From Polynucleobacter sp. 15G-AUS-farblos (GTDB lineage Bacteria > Pseudomonadota > Gammaproteobacteria > Burkholderiales > Burkholderiaceae), in NCBI RefSeq assembly GCF_018882445.1, contig NZ_JACVOM010000004.1, forward strand, positions 124,001-188,000: 64,000 nucleotides of DNA, written 5' to 3'. The translations under genes were made by a program, and so were the position numbers. Below are positions 47,938 through 58,129 of this stretch, in pieces. The notes under the pieces are model-generated. The model had not been told where the DNA came from, did no database searches, and saw only the letters and a list, made by a program, of their open reading frames with translations. Positions within the stretch are counted from its first letter, which is position 1. Each line of letters opens with the position of its first letter.

Positions 47938-48653
47938 GTCTGGCGAATGGTTTTTTTATTACAGGTACAGATACTGAGGTTGGAAAAACTTTAGTTGCTG
48001 GTGCGCTCATTCTTAAAATGCGTGAACAAGGGATTAATACTGTTGGCTTTAAACCCATAGTTGCAGGCACCTATCAAGATCATGATGGAAAAATTCTCAA
48101 TGAGGATTTGGAAACTCTGCGTTTAGCCTCACAACTAGCACCAGAACAAATGGTTTTGTGTCCCTACATATTGGACATGCCAATTGCGCCGCACATTGCC
48201 TCGGAAAAATTGGGTATCCATCTAGATCTCCAGATCATGATGGGTGCTTACGAGCAAATACGGAGTCAAGTAGAGGCCCTTGTAGTAGAGGGTGCCGGTG
48301 GATTTTTAGTTCCTATCAATGCAACAGAAAATTTAAGTGATCTCGCGCAAAAATTACAGCTGCCGATCATCATGGTAGTTGGCATGCGATTAGGATGCAT
48401 TAATCATGCGCTACTCACCGAAGAAGCATTGACATCACGCCAACTGAAAGTAGCTGGCTGGATTGCAAACACCCTCGCTTCTGAAATGCCCTTCTTAGAA
48501 GAAAATATTCAATACCTTCAACACAAAATGAGGGCGCCCTTATTGGGGGTCATTCCTTCTTTGCCCGCGTCACTAAAAAAACAGATTGATGCCCCCTATT
48601 CAATAGAAGCTTTGCAATTTGCTGCGCAGCACATAAACCTACTTAAACCTTGA
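47934..48653 (+). CDS. bioD: ATP-dependent dethiobiotin synthetase
   Basis: BioD closes the ureido ring of dethiobiotin with CO2 and ATP. It is 239 residues. The P-loop FITGTDTEVGKTLVAGAL lies at residues 8-25, and GFKPIVAGTYQD (about 38-49) holds the carbamate-site lysine. VVEGAGGFLVPIN is near 117-129, and GWIANTLASEMP provides the nucleotide-specificity part. It is last of the bioA-F-D operon; the next gene begins 58 bases further on. Confidence 0.97.
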   Translation: MSLANGFFITGTDTEVGKTLVAGALILKMREQGINTVGFKPIVAGTYQDHDGKILNEDLETLRLASQLAPEQMVLCPYILDMPIAPHIASEKLGIHLDLQIMMGAYEQIRSQVEALVVEGAGGFLVPINATENLSDLAQKLQLPIIMVVGMRLGCINHALLTEEALTSRQLKVAGWIANTLASEMPFLEENIQYLQHKMRAPLLGVIPSLPASLKKQIDAPYSIEALQFAAQHINLLKP

Positions 48654-48711
48654 ACCCCCTGTAGCTAGCACTCTAGATGCATGTCTACAGACTTTCGGAT
48701 AAGATGAAGGA

Positions 48712-49908
48712 ATGCATTTACTTCCAGAAATTATCGATTCAGCTAACTCCATTCAAGAGATTCGCCGCAATATTCATGCTCACCCGGAGCTGCGCTTTGA
48801 AGAAAATCGCACTTCCGACCTAGTAGCAGAAGCGCTTTCTAGCTGGGGTATTACCGTTTTTCGTGGCATGGGAAAAACAGGCGTAGTTGGAAGACTGGAT
48901 GGAGACTTAGGTCCCGGCAAGATGATTGGCTTACGCGCTGATATGGATGCGCTGCCCCTCCAAGAACATAACAACTTTGAGCACACCTCCCGCAATCCAG
49001 GAAAGATGCATGCCTGTGGTCATGACGGTCACACTGCCATGCTGCTTGGAGCTGCTCAGTATTTATCCAATCATCGGGATTTCAAAGGTACTGTCATTTT
49101 TATATTCCAGCCTGCAGAGGAAGGTGGCGCTGGTGCAAAAGAAATGATTAAAGATGGTCTCTTTAAAGAATTCCCATGTGATGCTGTCTTTGGTTTGCAT
49201 AACTGGCCTGGATTAGAAGAGGGTCACTTTGGCGTCACTACAGGTCCTATGATGGCCTCTAGCAATGCTTTTGAAATCACTATCAAAGGCAAAGGTGGAC
49301 ATGCAGCGCTACCTCACAATAGCGCGGATCCGGTGCTAACTGGTGTGCAGTTGGTACAAGCCCTACAAAGCATCATCACTCGCAATAAACGCCCAGTTGA
49401 TGCAGCGGTCTTATCAATTACCCAGTTTCACGCAGGCGAAACCAGTAACGTCATTCCGAACAGTGCCTTTATCGGCGGTACGGTAAGAACTTTTACCCTA
49501 GAAGTCTTAGATTTAATTGAAGAGCGTCTTCGTGAAATTTCTCATGCCGTTGCAAGCGCATTTGATTGCCAAGCAGAAGTTGAGTTTAGAAGAAGTTACC
49601 CACCACTAATCAATCATGACAAAGAAGTAGCATTTGCTGCGGAAGTCATGAGTGAAGTAGTTGGGGCACAAAACGTCAATACTTCAATTGATCCTACGAT
49701 GGGCGCTGAAGACTTTGCTTTTCTATTGCTTGAAAAGCCTGGCTGCTACGTCTTCTTAGGAAATGGTGATGGCGATCATCGCTCGGTAGGTCATGGCATG
49801 GGGCCATGCCATTTACACAACCCATCTTATGATTTCAATGACGCCTTGATTCCAGTTGGCGTGAGCTATTGGGTCAAACTAGCTCAGCGCTATCTAGAGA
49901 AAAATTAA
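48712..49908 (+). CDS. M20-family metal-dependent amidohydrolase (hippurate hydrolase-like)
   Basis: The 398-residue enzyme belongs to the M20D peptidases, which remove acyl groups from N-acyl amino acids such as hippurate. Zinc-binding motifs are [10 protein letters not shown] (about residues 76-85), [16 protein letters not shown] (about 100-115) and [13 protein letters not shown] (about 131-143, catalytic glutamate). A dimerisation domain follows, then HNPSYDFND near the end. AAGGA directly abuts the ATG. The substrate is unknown. The gene ends 4 bases inside the convergent enoyl-CoA hydratase gene. Confidence 0.9.
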   Translation: MHLLPEIIDSANSIQEIRRNIHAHPELRFEENRTSDLVAEALSSWGITVFRGMGKTGVVGRLDGDLGPGKMIGLRADMDALPLQEHNNFEHTSRNPGKMHACGHDGHTAMLLGAAQYLSNHRDFKGTVIFIFQPAEEGGAGAKEMIKDGLFKEFPCDAVFGLHNWPGLEEGHFGVTTGPMMASSNAFEITIKGKGGHAALPHNSADPVLTGVQLVQALQSIITRNKRPVDAAVLSITQFHAGETSNVIPNSAFIGGTVRTFTLEVLDLIEERLREISHAVASAFDCQAEVEFRRSYPPLINHDKEVAFAAEVMSEVVGAQNVNTSIDPTMGAEDFAFLLLEKPGCYVFLGNGDGDHRSVGHGMGPCHLHNPSYDFNDALIPVGVSYWVKLAQRYLEKN

Positions 49909-50681
49909 GAGTTAGTAAATTTGGCTGGGCGTTTTTCCATAAACGCTGCCATACCTTCTTTTTGATCGTTCGTTGCAAAGCAAGCATGAAATAAGCGACG
50001 CTCAAAATGAATGCCTTCAGACAAAGTAGTTTCATAGGCAGTATTGATCGCCTCCTTAACCATCATGGCTGTGAGTAAAGGCATATCGGCAATTCCCTTA
50101 GCTATCGCTTTTACTTCTTTCAATAAGTCGGCCTGCGGAAATACACGAGCAACTAAGCCTGCACGCTCTGCCTCTGCTGCATCCATCATGCGCCCTGTTA
50201 AGGCCAAATCCATTGCCTTTGCCTTTGATACTGCACGCGGTAAACGCTGCGTACCACCGGCGCCTGGAATAATTCCCAACTTCACTTCTGGTTGAGCAAA
50301 TTTGGCATTGTCTGCAGCCATGATGGTGTCGCACATCATCGCCAACTCACAACCCCCACCAAGGGCATAACCAGAAACTGCTGCGATTACTGGCTTGCGT
50401 ACTTTCTTTATTTCCTCCCAATTACGAGTAATAAAGTCTTCGCGATAGACATCCTTAAAACCGTATTTAGCCATTGATGCGATATCTGCACCAGCAGCAA
50501 ATGCTTTCTCGCTTCCGGTCACGATGATGCAACCAATATTGTCATCAGCATCAAAACCCAACAAAGCAGCGCCTAACTCGTTCATTAGCTGGTCATTGAG
50601 TGCATTGAGCACCTCAGGACGGTTCAAGGTGATGGTGGCAACTTTTCCGTCTACTTCAGTCAAAATCGTTTTATAGCTCAT
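49905..50681 (-). CDS. Enoyl-CoA hydratase
   Basis: This crotonase-fold enzyme hydrates 2-enoyl-CoA in fatty-acid beta-oxidation. It is 258 residues. The oxyanion-hole segments [11 protein letters not shown] (about residues 61-71) and [19 protein letters not shown] (about 99-117) are present. The catalytic glutamates lie in GGGCELA and [19 protein letters not shown] (about 130-148). It is closest in style to short-chain enoyl-CoA hydratases (PaaF/EchA type). I take the ATG at 50681; the codon before it is TTG. Confidence 0.93.
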   Translation of the reverse strand: MSYKTILTEVDGKVATITLNRPEVLNALNDQLMNELGAALLGFDADDNIGCIIVTGSEKAFAAGADIASMAKYGFKDVYREDFITRNWEEIKKVRKPVIAAVSGYALGGGCELAMMCDTIMAADNAKFAQPEVKLGIIPGAGGTQRLPRAVSKAKAMDLALTGRMMDAAEAERAGLVARVFPQADLLKEVKAIAKGIADMPLLTAMMVKEAINTAYETTLSEGIHFERRLFHACFATNDQKEGMAAFMEKRPAKFTNS

Positions 50682-50706
50682 CAATTTCTTTCTAAAATGT
50701 ATTCAA

Positions 50707-51858
50707 TTAGCGCGGCAGCAATACCCACATCTTGCCATTTTGCTTCATACGTCCTGCCAACTCCCCGGCGGAGTCCCCTGAACCCCAATAGTAGTCTGCT
50801 CTGACCCCTCCGACAATTGCCTTGCCAGTATCTTGTGCCATGACGAGTTTTTGTAAAACTTGATCGCTAAGCGGCCGGGTTGTAGCCAAAAAAACGGGTG
50901 CGCCCAAAGGCATCGCCTGTAAATCAATCGCAATACTTCGCTCCGAAGTGAGCGGAACATTTAAAGCGCCAATCGGCCCCATATCAGCACTCACGTTTCC
51001 CGGTAATTCTTTAAAAAAGACAAAACGTGGATTGGCATTTAGCATTTCATTAACACGATCGGGATTGCGTTTAGCCCATAGTGAAATACCCTGCATGGTT
51101 GCTTCGCTGCGAGTAATTTCTTTTTTGTCGAGTAACCATTGTGCAGATGATTTGAATGGCTGCTCATTTGTCCCTGCATAACCCAGGCGCATGATGCGCC
51201 CATCTTGTAAGCGAATTTTTCCAGAGCCCTGGATTTGCATCGATGCTGCAGCTACAGGATCCTGAACCCAAGCAATTTCAGATCCTTTTAATATGCCTGA
51301 ACTTATTAATTCAGCACGGCTTGGGCCAGGATTAGGCCTGCTTTGGCGCCAGGCATTCGGATAAGCATAGAGAGGCACATTGAATACATTGGTTCGAGTT
51401 TGTGAGCCATTCATCACTGGCTCGTAATAGCCGGTGATCAGGCCTGTTTCACTACCCGCACTGTTGCGGATTTCGTAGGCTTGAAAATTACTCTCGAAGT
51501 AACGCCGTATCGCCTGTGAGTCGCGTGCTGAAACGCTGCTGGCTTGTGAACATACTGAGCGCCAATTGATCTCACTACTTCGCTTACGCAATGCCTCACA
51601 GCTCTTTAACCAAGCAGGCCATGCTTGCGATAAGTCATCTTCTTGCCAACCTGGCAATGATTGCCAAGAGACTGCATTAAAGCTGGCAATGGGAGAGCTG
51701 TAATTAGCAGGTGCAGCACTCGATGGCGATCGATAGCCAGTTCCACGTGTTGGCGGCGTAGAACAAGCACTGATCAAACTAGTAATCAGGATAAGGAATA
51801 CACTTCTTACAAATGTCAGCTTGAAGACAGGATCTTTTAAATTCAATATTGAAAACAT
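50707..51858 (-). CDS. mltA: Membrane-bound lytic murein transglycosylase A
   Basis: MltA cleaves glycan strands and forms 1,6-anhydromuramic acid. It is 383 residues from the ATG at 51858. A lipoprotein signal is visible: a charged start, a hydrophobic stretch (FLILITSLISA) and the lipobox cysteine in LISACS (about residues 24-29). The MltA domain shows TGYYEPVMNGS (about 147-157), and the 3D domain holds the catalytic aspartate in AQDTGKAIVGGVRADYYWGSG near the C-terminus. It lies downstream of apaG on the same strand across a 115-base gap. Confidence 0.93.
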   Translation of the reverse strand: MFSILNLKDPVFKLTFVRSVFLILITSLISACSTPPTRGTGYRSPSSAAPANYSSPIASFNAVSWQSLPGWQEDDLSQAWPAWLKSCEALRKRSSEINWRSVCSQASSVSARDSQAIRRYFESNFQAYEIRNSAGSETGLITGYYEPVMNGSQTRTNVFNVPLYAYPNAWRQSRPNPGPSRAELISSGILKGSEIAWVQDPVAAASMQIQGSGKIRLQDGRIMRLGYAGTNEQPFKSSAQWLLDKKEITRSEATMQGISLWAKRNPDRVNEMLNANPRFVFFKELPGNVSADMGPIGALNVPLTSERSIAIDLQAMPLGAPVFLATTRPLSDQVLQKLVMAQDTGKAIVGGVRADYYWGSGDSAGELAGRMKQNGKMWVLLPR

Positions 51859-51970
51859 GATTGCCAATTTACTCGATGAATACCCCATGCTGCTCTTTGT
51901 AGCTGAGGGGGTTATTGCTTTAGGGCTGTTGCTATTTATTGTCCTTTGGACTGGTAAAGGCAAAAAATAG
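51857..51970 (+). CDS. Possible 37-residue single-helix membrane microprotein
   Basis: The ORF fills the gap between apaG and mltA on the opposite strand. Its translation is an acidic N-terminus (MIANLLDEYP), one membrane helix (MLLFVAEGVIALGLLLFIVLW, about residues 11-31), and a basic tail (TGKGKK), in line with the positive-inside rule. The start overlaps the mltA ATG head to head. The stop is 3 bases from the apaG stop. There is no clear Shine-Dalgarno, so it may be a chance ORF. Confidence 0.4.
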   Translation: MIANLLDEYPMLLFVAEGVIALGLLLFIVLWTGKGKK

Positions 51971-51973
51971 CTT

Positions 51974-52348
51974 TTAGTGCAGTGTTCGTGGCATCACCAG
52001 AACAAATTCTGGAATAGGTGCCTGGAAAAACTGAGCTTCCTCCGTGACGCAAAAGTACTCGCCGCGCATTGTGCCTGCAGGCGTGGGCAAAGTAGCCCAG
52101 CTGGTGTATTCAAACTGCTCTCCGGTGCGCAATAAGGGTTGTTGGCCTACAACCCCCAAACCACGGACTTCTTGGACTTCGTTATCCCCGTCCGTAATAA
52201 ACCAATGGCGGGCTATTAATTGGATGCTAGCCGTACCGGTATTCCTGATGGTGACCGTGTAGGCAAAGGCAAATTGGCGATTATCTGGGTCAGATTGCTC
52301 TGGAAGATACTGGGCTTTGACTGTAATGCTGATTTCGTGGGGGTTCAT
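51974..52348 (-). CDS. apaG: ApaG/DUF525 domain protein
   Basis: ApaG is a fibronectin-III-like beta-sandwich protein of unclear molecular function, linked to Co2+ resistance and Mg2+ efflux in enterobacteria. It is 124 residues from the ATG at 52348 (MNPHEISITVKAQYLPEQSDP), matching the usual 125. Family motifs include FAYTVTIRN, RHWFITDGDNEVQEVRGLGVVGQQPLL and GEQFEYTSWATLPTPAGTMRGEYFC. The frame also allows an ATG six codons earlier. It is divergent from rpe. Confidence 0.95.
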   Translation of the reverse strand: MNPHEISITVKAQYLPEQSDPDNRQFAFAYTVTIRNTGTASIQLIARHWFITDGDNEVQEVRGLGVVGQQPLLRTGEQFEYTSWATLPTPAGTMRGEYFCVTEEAQFFQAPIPEFVLVMPRTLH

Positions 52349-52397
52349 GCACGAATTCTGCTCCATCCTAAGGCCAACTGCAAGCTAGAATCTAGGG

Positions 52398-53123
52398 ATG
52401 GAAAGCCAAAAAACTTCTTCTCAAAGCCAATTTCTCATTGCCCCGTCGATTTTGTCGGCTGACTTTGCCTGTTTAGGCAAAGAAGTCCAAGATGTTTTGC
52501 TTGCAGGCGCTGATTGGATTCACTTTGATGTGATGGATAACCACTATGTGCCCAACCTCACCATTGGCCCTCTGGTTTGTGAGGCTATTCGCCCTCATGC
52601 CATGAAAAATGGCAAACCGGCAGTGATTGATGTGCATCTCATGATTGAACCCGTTGATCGCATTGTTCCGGATTTTGCTAAGGCGGGTGCCAACCTTATT
52701 AGCTTTCATCCTGAGGCAAGCCCCCATGTCAATCGCACACTGAACTTAATTCGAGATCAAGGTTGTCAAGCGGGCTTGGTTTTTAATCCTGCAACTCCCT
52801 TAGATCACCTCGACCACACCTTGGAATTACTCGACTTAGTCTTGCTGATGTCCGTCAACCCTGGGTTTGGAGGTCAATCATTTATTCCAAGCACGCTCAA
52901 TAAGATTGCCCAGGTACGTGCACGTCTCGATCGATACCAAGCTGAAACGGGTCGACACATTCGTTTAGAAGTAGATGGCGGCATCAAGGTCGATAACATT
53001 GCGCAAGTTGCCAATGCAGGTGCAGACACATTTGTAGCAGGCTCGGCTATTTTTGGAAAAGAAAATTACGCCTCTGTCATTGAAGCGATGCGCACAGAGT
53101 TAGGAAAGTCGAGTAAAGCCTAA
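52398..53123 (+). CDS. rpe: Ribulose-phosphate 3-epimerase
   Basis: Rpe interconverts ribulose 5-phosphate and xylulose 5-phosphate. It is a TIM barrel of 241 residues. [17 protein letters not shown] (about residues 13-29), the metal-binding [17 protein letters not shown] (about 45-61), [22 protein letters not shown] (about 151-162) and EVDGGIK (about 190-196) are all in place. First gene of a packed run with trpE; the trpE ATG shares a base with its stop codon. The rpe-trpE-trpG order is common in this group. Confidence 0.98.
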   Translation: MESQKTSSQSQFLIAPSILSADFACLGKEVQDVLLAGADWIHFDVMDNHYVPNLTIGPLVCEAIRPHAMKNGKPAVIDVHLMIEPVDRIVPDFAKAGANLISFHPEASPHVNRTLNLIRDQGCQAGLVFNPATPLDHLDHTLELLDLVLLMSVNPGFGGQSFIPSTLNKIAQVRARLDRYQAETGRHIRLEVDGGIKVDNIAQVANAGADTFVAGSAIFGKENYASVIEAMRTELGKSSKA

Positions 53124-54628
53124 TGCTGCGTGAAGAATTTATTGCTCTCGGTAAACAGGGCTTCAATCGCATTCCTTTAGTAAAGGAAGTGCTTGCGGAT
53201 CTTGAGACGCCGCTCTCCCTCTACGTTAAGCTGACACAGGCCTTTGGTAAGACCAATACCTATCTGCTTGAGTCTGTTTTAGGCGGCGAACGTTTTGGCC
53301 GCTTTTCCTTTATTGGCCTGCCTGCCAAGACTATTATTAAGACTGTGGGCTCACCCACCTCACCTATCAATGAAGTAGTCACCGATGGGAAGCTTGTAGA
53401 AACCAATACCGATAACCCGCTCGACTTTATTGATGCTTACTTCAAACGTTTTAATGTAGCTCTGCCACCGGGCTTGCCACGTTTTTGTGGTGGCCTTGCT
53501 GGTTACTTTGGTTATGACACTGTTCGATATATTGAATCACGTCTAGCCAAGCACTCTCTTCCAGATGAATTAGGTGTTCCAGATATTCAACTGATGTTGA
53601 CTGAAGAACTTGCTGTCATTGATAACGTTGCCGGCAAAATTTATTTAATTGTGTATGCGGATCCAAGCAAGCCTGATAGTTTTGACAGCACTCAAGCTCG
53701 CTTAAAAGATTTATTGGCTTGTCTAAGTAAGCCTGTGAGCATGCCTGCTTCATTACCAAGTACCAAGACTGAATTAATCCGGAACTTTAAAGCGGATGCT
53801 TTTGAAAAAGCTGTGCTTAGAACTAAAGAATATATTTTGGCTGGTGACTGTATGCAAGTCGTTATTGGTCAACGGATTAGTAAGCCATTTACTGATTCAC
53901 CATTAGCGCTATACAGAGCATTGCGTTCGCTCAATCCATCGCCCTATATGTATTTCTATGATTTTGGTGACATGCAAATTGTAGGATCCTCACCAGAAAT
54001 TTTGGTGCGTCAAGAGCAACGTGCCGCAGAAAAAATTGTGACAATTCGTCCGCTTGCAGGCACTCGTCCCCGCGGTGATAACCCCGAAGAAGATGAGCGC
54101 CTTGCAAAAGAGCTTTTAGCTGATCCTAAAGAAATTGCTGAGCATGTGATGCTGATTGATTTGGCGCGCAATGACGTAGGTCGCATTGCCAAAACAGGCT
54201 CGGTCAAATTGACAGACTCCATGTCGATTGAAAAGTACTCGCATGTTCAACATATTGTGAGCTCAGTAGAAGGGCATCTTTTGGACAATATGAGCAATAT
54301 GGATGTATTACGGGCCACTTTCCCGGCAGGGACTCTCTCAGGGGCCCCTAAGATTCGTGCCATGGAAATCATTGATGAAATGGAAATTGTGAAACGCGGC
54401 GTCTATGGTGGTGCAGTTGGGTATCTCTCTTTCTCAGGCGATATGGATGTCGCAATTGCGATTCGTACCGGGGTTATCCGTGATGGCGTGTTGCATTCCC
54501 AAGCAGGTGCTGGCGTAGTAGCTGACTCTGACCCCACTGCCGAATGGAAAGAAACCGAAGCAAAAGCACGCGCCGTTCTAACAGCAGCAGATTTAGTTCA
54601 AGGAGGACTCGATGCTCCTCATGATTGA
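53123..54628 (+). CDS. trpE: Anthranilate synthase component I
   Basis: TrpE makes anthranilate from chorismate with ammonia delivered by TrpG. It is 501 residues. The chorismate-binding half shows [15 protein letters not shown] (about residues 243-257), [29 protein letters not shown] (about 311-339), [13 protein letters not shown] and [18 protein letters not shown] (about 399-416). The tryptophan-feedback LLES element is near residue 49. Translation is coupled to rpe (TAATG). The 3' end overlaps trpG by 17 bases. Confidence 0.98.
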   Translation: MLREEFIALGKQGFNRIPLVKEVLADLETPLSLYVKLTQAFGKTNTYLLESVLGGERFGRFSFIGLPAKTIIKTVGSPTSPINEVVTDGKLVETNTDNPLDFIDAYFKRFNVALPPGLPRFCGGLAGYFGYDTVRYIESRLAKHSLPDELGVPDIQLMLTEELAVIDNVAGKIYLIVYADPSKPDSFDSTQARLKDLLACLSKPVSMPASLPSTKTELIRNFKADAFEKAVLRTKEYILAGDCMQVVIGQRISKPFTDSPLALYRALRSLNPSPYMYFYDFGDMQIVGSSPEILVRQEQRAAEKIVTIRPLAGTRPRGDNPEEDERLAKELLADPKEIAEHVMLIDLARNDVGRIAKTGSVKLTDSMSIEKYSHVQHIVSSVEGHLLDNMSNMDVLRATFPAGTLSGAPKIRAMEIIDEMEIVKRGVYGGAVGYLSFSGDMDVAIAIRTGVIRDGVLHSQAGAGVVADSDPTAEWKETEAKARAVLTAADLVQGGLDAPHD

Positions 54629-55178
54629 TAACTACGATTCCTTTACTTATAACTTAGTGCAATATTTTGCAGAGCTAGGTGAAGAAGTAAAAGTGTTTCG
54701 TAATGATGAAATTGCAGTTGAAGAAATTGCAAAAATTAATCCGGCACGCATTTGCATCTCTCCAGGACCTTGTAGTCCTGCAGAAGCCGGTATCTCAGTA
54801 GAGACCATCAAGCGCTATGCCGGACAAATTCCTATTTTGGGTGTTTGCCTTGGTCACCAGGCTATTGGTGAAGCCTTTGGTGGAAATATTATTCGCGCCC
54901 AAAAAGTGATGCATGGCAAAACCGATGATATTCACCATACGGGGGTTGGAGTTTTTAGAAACCTACCAAATCCTTTCAAGGTTACGCGCTACCATTCTCT
55001 CGCCATTGAGAAAAGTACGCTACCTGCGGTACTTGAAGTCACTGCTACCTCCTCGGATGGGGAGATTATGGGCGTACGCCATAAAGACCTTTTAGTGGAA
55101 GGCGTGCAATTTCATCCAGAGTCTATTTTGTCTGAGCATGGACATGCACTTCTCAAGAATTTTTTGCAAAGTAAATAA
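54612..55178 (+). CDS. trpG: Anthranilate synthase component II (glutamine amidotransferase)
   Basis: TrpG hydrolyses glutamine and passes ammonia to TrpE. It is 188 residues, a stand-alone class I amidotransferase. The catalytic triad is seen as the cysteine in [16 protein letters not shown] (about residues 76-91) and the histidine-glutamate pair in [13 protein letters not shown] (about 166-178). [15 protein letters not shown] at the start is typical. It could also serve p-aminobenzoate synthase. It overlaps trpE by 17 bases; trpD begins 11 bases later. Confidence 0.97.
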   Translation: MLLMIDNYDSFTYNLVQYFAELGEEVKVFRNDEIAVEEIAKINPARICISPGPCSPAEAGISVETIKRYAGQIPILGVCLGHQAIGEAFGGNIIRAQKVMHGKTDDIHHTGVGVFRNLPNPFKVTRYHSLAIEKSTLPAVLEVTATSSDGEIMGVRHKDLLVEGVQFHPESILSEHGHALLKNFLQSK

Positions 55179-55189
55179 CTATTAGCAAT

Positions 55190-56224
55190 ATGTCGATAAC
55201 TCCTCAAGAAGCCCTCCAACGCTGCATCGAACATCGCGAACTATTTCACGATGAGATGACTGCCATGATGCGTCTCATCATGAGCGGCGAGATGTCCCCC
55301 GAGTTGGTGGCTGGACTACTCGTAGCATTACGCACCAAAAAAGAAACTGTTGGAGAGATTGCAGCAGCAGCGCAAGTCATGCGTGAATTTGCTACCTCGG
55401 TACACGTAGAAGATCGTACGTATCTAGTGGATGTAGTTGGAACTGGTGGCGATGGTGCACATACTTTTAATATCTCTACCGCAGCCATGTTTGTTGCAGC
55501 TGGCGCTGGCGCCAAGATCGCCAAGCATGGAAATCGTAGTGTGAGCAGCAAATCTGGGAGCGCTGACGTACTAGAGGCACTGGGAGTGAATCTCGCCCTT
55601 TCCGCCGAGCAGGTTGCACAGTGCATCTCAAGTGTTGGGGCAGGCTTTATGTTCGCTCCAAACCACCATCCTGCCATGAAAAATGTGGTGCCTATTCGTA
55701 AGCAATTGGGTGTGCGTACTATTTTTAACATCCTAGGCCCCCTCACCAACCCTGCTGATGCCAAGCGAATTTTGATGGGTGTGTTTCATGCAGACCTAGT
55801 AGGTATCCAAGCTCGGGTATTACAAGCCTTAGGCATGGAACATGCTTTAGTGGTTTATGGGCGTGATGGTTTAGATGAGATTTCTCTTGAAGGACCCACA
55901 CTCGTTGGCGAACTAAAAGATGGCATAGTGCGTGAATATGAAATTCATCCACAGGATTTTGGTCTCAGTACTGCGCCTACCAATGGCTTTAAGGTGGCTA
56001 ATGCAGAAGAATCCAAGCAAATTGTTTTAGATGTCATTAATAACAAACCTGGGGCAGCTAGCGATATTGTCTGCCTCAATGCTGGTGCTACGCTCTATGT
56101 GGCAGGGGTTGCACCCGATATTGCGAGCGGTATCAACATGGCCAAAGCATCTATTGCCTCAGGCGCTGCTCGCCAAAAACTGAATGCCTTTGTTGCAGCA
56201 ACTCAAGCGAAGTCAACTTCATGA
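55190..56224 (+). CDS. trpD: Anthranilate phosphoribosyltransferase
   Basis: TrpD joins anthranilate and phosphoribosyl pyrophosphate. It is 344 residues. The PRPP-binding loop [17 protein letters not shown] lies near residues 80-96. [21 protein letters not shown] (about 110-130) and the hinge [31 protein letters not shown] (about 158-188) are all intact. It is followed by trpC with a 4-base overlap. trpF, trpB and trpA are not in this window. Confidence 0.98.
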   Translation: MSITPQEALQRCIEHRELFHDEMTAMMRLIMSGEMSPELVAGLLVALRTKKETVGEIAAAAQVMREFATSVHVEDRTYLVDVVGTGGDGAHTFNISTAAMFVAAGAGAKIAKHGNRSVSSKSGSADVLEALGVNLALSAEQVAQCISSVGAGFMFAPNHHPAMKNVVPIRKQLGVRTIFNILGPLTNPADAKRILMGVFHADLVGIQARVLQALGMEHALVVYGRDGLDEISLEGPTLVGELKDGIVREYEIHPQDFGLSTAPTNGFKVANAEESKQIVLDVINNKPGAASDIVCLNAGATLYVAGVAPDIASGINMAKASIASGAARQKLNAFVAATQAKSTS

Positions 56225-57024
56225 GCGATATTCTAGAAAAAATTGTTGCGACCAAGAAGCGTGAAATTACGGATATCTCAAAGCAAATTTCTTTAAGCAC
56301 CCAACGTGAGATTGCTGTAGAGAATAACCAGAGTCCACTTTTAAAGCCACGTGGTTTCATTGCCTCAATCAATCAAAAAATTGCAGCTGGTAAAGCAGGT
56401 GTGATTACGGAAATTAAAAAAGCAAGCCCAAGTAAAGGTGTTCTCCGAGAAAACTTTATACCAGCAGAAATCGCCCGTACTTATGAGCAGCATGGTGCAG
56501 CTTGTTTATCCGTTCTAACGGATCTTGATTACTTTCAAGGATGTAATGCCTACCTTCAGGAAGCACGTGCAGCCTGTAGCATTCCAGTACTTAGAAAAGA
56601 TTTCACGATTGACCCCTATCAGGTCTATGAAGCACGAGCCATTGGCGCGGATGCAATTCTCTTGATCGTTGCCTGCTTAGAACTCAATCAAATGAAAGAG
56701 CTAGAAGCTTGCGCCCACGAACTAGGTTTGGATGTTTTGGTCGAAGTGCACAACGCACCCGAACTAGAACAAGCTCTTGAATTAAAAACACCTTTACTAG
56801 GCATCAATAATCGCAACCTCAAGACATTCGAGGTGACTTTACAGACAACCCTATCCCTGATGTCTATGGTTCCTAAAAATAAAACCTTGGTTACTGAATC
56901 AGGCATTCTTAATCGAGCAGATGTTCAACTCATGCGCGATAACCAGATCAATGCATTTTTAGTCGGCGAAGCTTTTATGCGCGCTAACAACCCAGGGGTT
57001 GCTCTTAGCGAGCTGTTTGCTTAA
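56221..57024 (+). CDS. trpC: Indole-3-glycerol phosphate synthase
   Basis: TrpC closes the indole ring. It is a monofunctional TIM barrel of 267 residues, without a fused TrpF. Motifs include [21 protein letters not shown] (about residues 61-81), [12 protein letters not shown] (about 98-109), [27 protein letters not shown] (about 123-149) and [12 protein letters not shown] (about 197-208). VTESGIL is near residue 225. The last 20 bases overlap the 3' end of the convergent membrane-protein gene. Confidence 0.98.
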   Translation: MSDILEKIVATKKREITDISKQISLSTQREIAVENNQSPLLKPRGFIASINQKIAAGKAGVITEIKKASPSKGVLRENFIPAEIARTYEQHGAACLSVLTDLDYFQGCNAYLQEARAACSIPVLRKDFTIDPYQVYEARAIGADAILLIVACLELNQMKELEACAHELGLDVLVEVHNAPELEQALELKTPLLGINNRNLKTFEVTLQTTLSLMSMVPKNKTLVTESGILNRADVQLMRDNQINAFLVGEAFMRANNPGVALSELFA

Positions 57025-57574
57025 ATCGCTTTAGCAAGTCCATTCCTGACTTCACTACCGCTATGAGCAGCAGTGATCCCAGGACGTCTCCAAACACCAT
57101 CACCGCAAAGTGATCCAGAGTTCCAGCTTCATTTAGCCCCATAGTAGAAAACCACCACTGATGCAGGCCGGCACTCAAAAAGGCGTAGACCAGTATGCAG
57201 ATGCCTAGCTTATAGATATTGAGATTACTAAGGTCAGACTCCAGTTGAATGTTCTTCAAAATGAAGACGCGGGCAAAATAAGGCGCAAAACCTGAAATCA
57301 AGCCAATCCCAATACATAGAGTTAAATCGTGTGGAAAATCGCCGTAATAGCTAATTAGAAATGAGGCTATAGCAATTCCGATAGCGCCGGATAGACCAAA
57401 GATGAGGGTAAGAAATAGGCGCAGTCCTGCAGGCAAATAAACCCAGTTCACTCCCACCCCAAAGGTGAGGGAACTTGCCACCGCCGCATTGCAATAAAAC
57501 AGAATGCTATAGGTCAGCGCACTTAAAAGCAATTGAAAAAACCAAGCGGAAGTAGATGAGAATACTTTTGACAT
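57005..57574 (-). CDS. Integral membrane protein of unknown function
   Basis: I do not recognise this 189-residue protein. It has about five to six hydrophobic helices. [19 protein letters not shown] (about residues 43-61) loosely recalls MASE1-type membrane sensor domains, but no signalling output domain follows. The C-terminus is basic ([10 protein letters not shown]), probably cytoplasmic. It is divergent from a winged-helix regulator across a 117-base gap holding two inverted repeats, so regulation by that neighbour is plausible. It overlaps trpC tail to tail by 20 bases. Confidence 0.75.
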   Translation of the reverse strand: MSKVFSSTSAWFFQLLLSALTYSILFYCNAAVASSLTFGVGVNWVYLPAGLRLFLTLIFGLSGAIGIAIASFLISYYGDFPHDLTLCIGIGLISGFAPYFARVFILKNIQLESDLSNLNIYKLGICILVYAFLSAGLHQWWFSTMGLNEAGTLDHFAVMVFGDVLGSLLLIAVVKSGMDLLKRFKQTAR

Positions 57575-57614
57575 TAATAACAGTATGGTTTATTTTTCAA
57601 ATGTGCGTACAAGT

Positions 57615-57677
57615 TACAAATCAGTTTGTAGCTAGCTTAAGGGATATACTCTAGGTGTTTACACCACGCAAACACCT
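57615..57677. promoter_or_regulatory. Probable operator region between the membrane-protein and winged-helix genes
   Basis: Two inverted repeats flank a TATACT -10-like box at 57645-57650. TACAAA-TCAG-TTTGTA is at 57615-57630, where a -35 would lie. AGGTGTTT..AAACACCT is at 57653-57677 around the expected transcript start of the rightward gene. The layout suits autoregulation. Confidence 0.5.
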
Positions 57678-57691
57678 ACTTAAAGCCCTTA

Positions 57692-58039
57692 ATGACAGTT
57701 AATAAAACTTCTTACCTTCGCTTTCTCAACTTGATGGATGCGCTTGATCGCATTAATCCTGGGAAAAAATTAGACTGCATTGAAGAGAGTTTGCTAGACA
57801 AGATTGTCTTGGCCTCATATGCCAAAGATTCTGTTTTGGTAGGTGACTTAATTTCACTTTCTGAATTGGGCTCGCAAGCCACGCTTCATGGTCGCCTAAA
57901 AAATCTGAACGCCATGGGCTACATCAAGATGGCCGCCAATGTGGATGGCCGTAAAAAAGAAGTTGTCCCAACCAAGATGGCACTTAAGCGTTATGAAGAA
58001 ATTTCGAAATGCTTAGAGAAGGCAACTAAATCAAGTTAA
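57692..58039 (+). CDS. Winged-helix (MarR-like) DNA-binding protein
   Basis: The 115-residue protein has a compact helix-turn-helix with wing. LVGDLISLSELGSQATLHGRLKNLNAMGYIKMA (about residues 49-81) reads as recognition helix followed by wing, with DGRKKEVVPTKMALKRYEEI forming the wing strand and the last helix. The size and motif resemble MarR-type regulators, though the N-terminal helices are short. No ligand is evident. It probably controls itself and the divergent membrane-protein gene. A bidirectional terminator follows. Confidence 0.78.
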   Translation: MTVNKTSYLRFLNLMDALDRINPGKKLDCIEESLLDKIVLASYAKDSVLVGDLISLSELGSQATLHGRLKNLNAMGYIKMAANVDGRKKEVVPTKMALKRYEEISKCLEKATKSS

Positions 58040-58073
58040 GCATGATTTGACTTAGGCTGTATATACAGCAAGT

Positions 58074-58108
58074 AATAAAAAAGCCCTTTTAAAAAGGGCT
58101 TTTTTATT
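58074..58108. terminator. Bidirectional intrinsic terminator
   Basis: A long palindrome with core AAAAAAGCCC and GGGCTTTTTT (full symmetry 58074-58108) lies between the winged-helix gene and convergent ychF. T-runs on both strands fit termination in both directions. Confidence 0.88.
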
Positions 58109-58129
58109 AGCGAAGATCTGAATAAGGCT

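Noticed and set aside
48654..48711. Hairpin CTGTAG..CTACAG after bioD as terminator
   Set aside because: The stem is only 6 bp with a 20-base loop and no T-run follows.
52398..53123. trp leader peptide or attenuator before trpE
   Set aside because: trpE starts inside the rpe stop codon, so there is no leader. No run of Trp codons or alternative hairpins is seen.
55246..55764. 172-codon open frame on the minus strand
   Set aside because: It is fully antisense to trpD, which has all its family motifs. The translation has low-complexity, non-family composition typical of a shadow frame.
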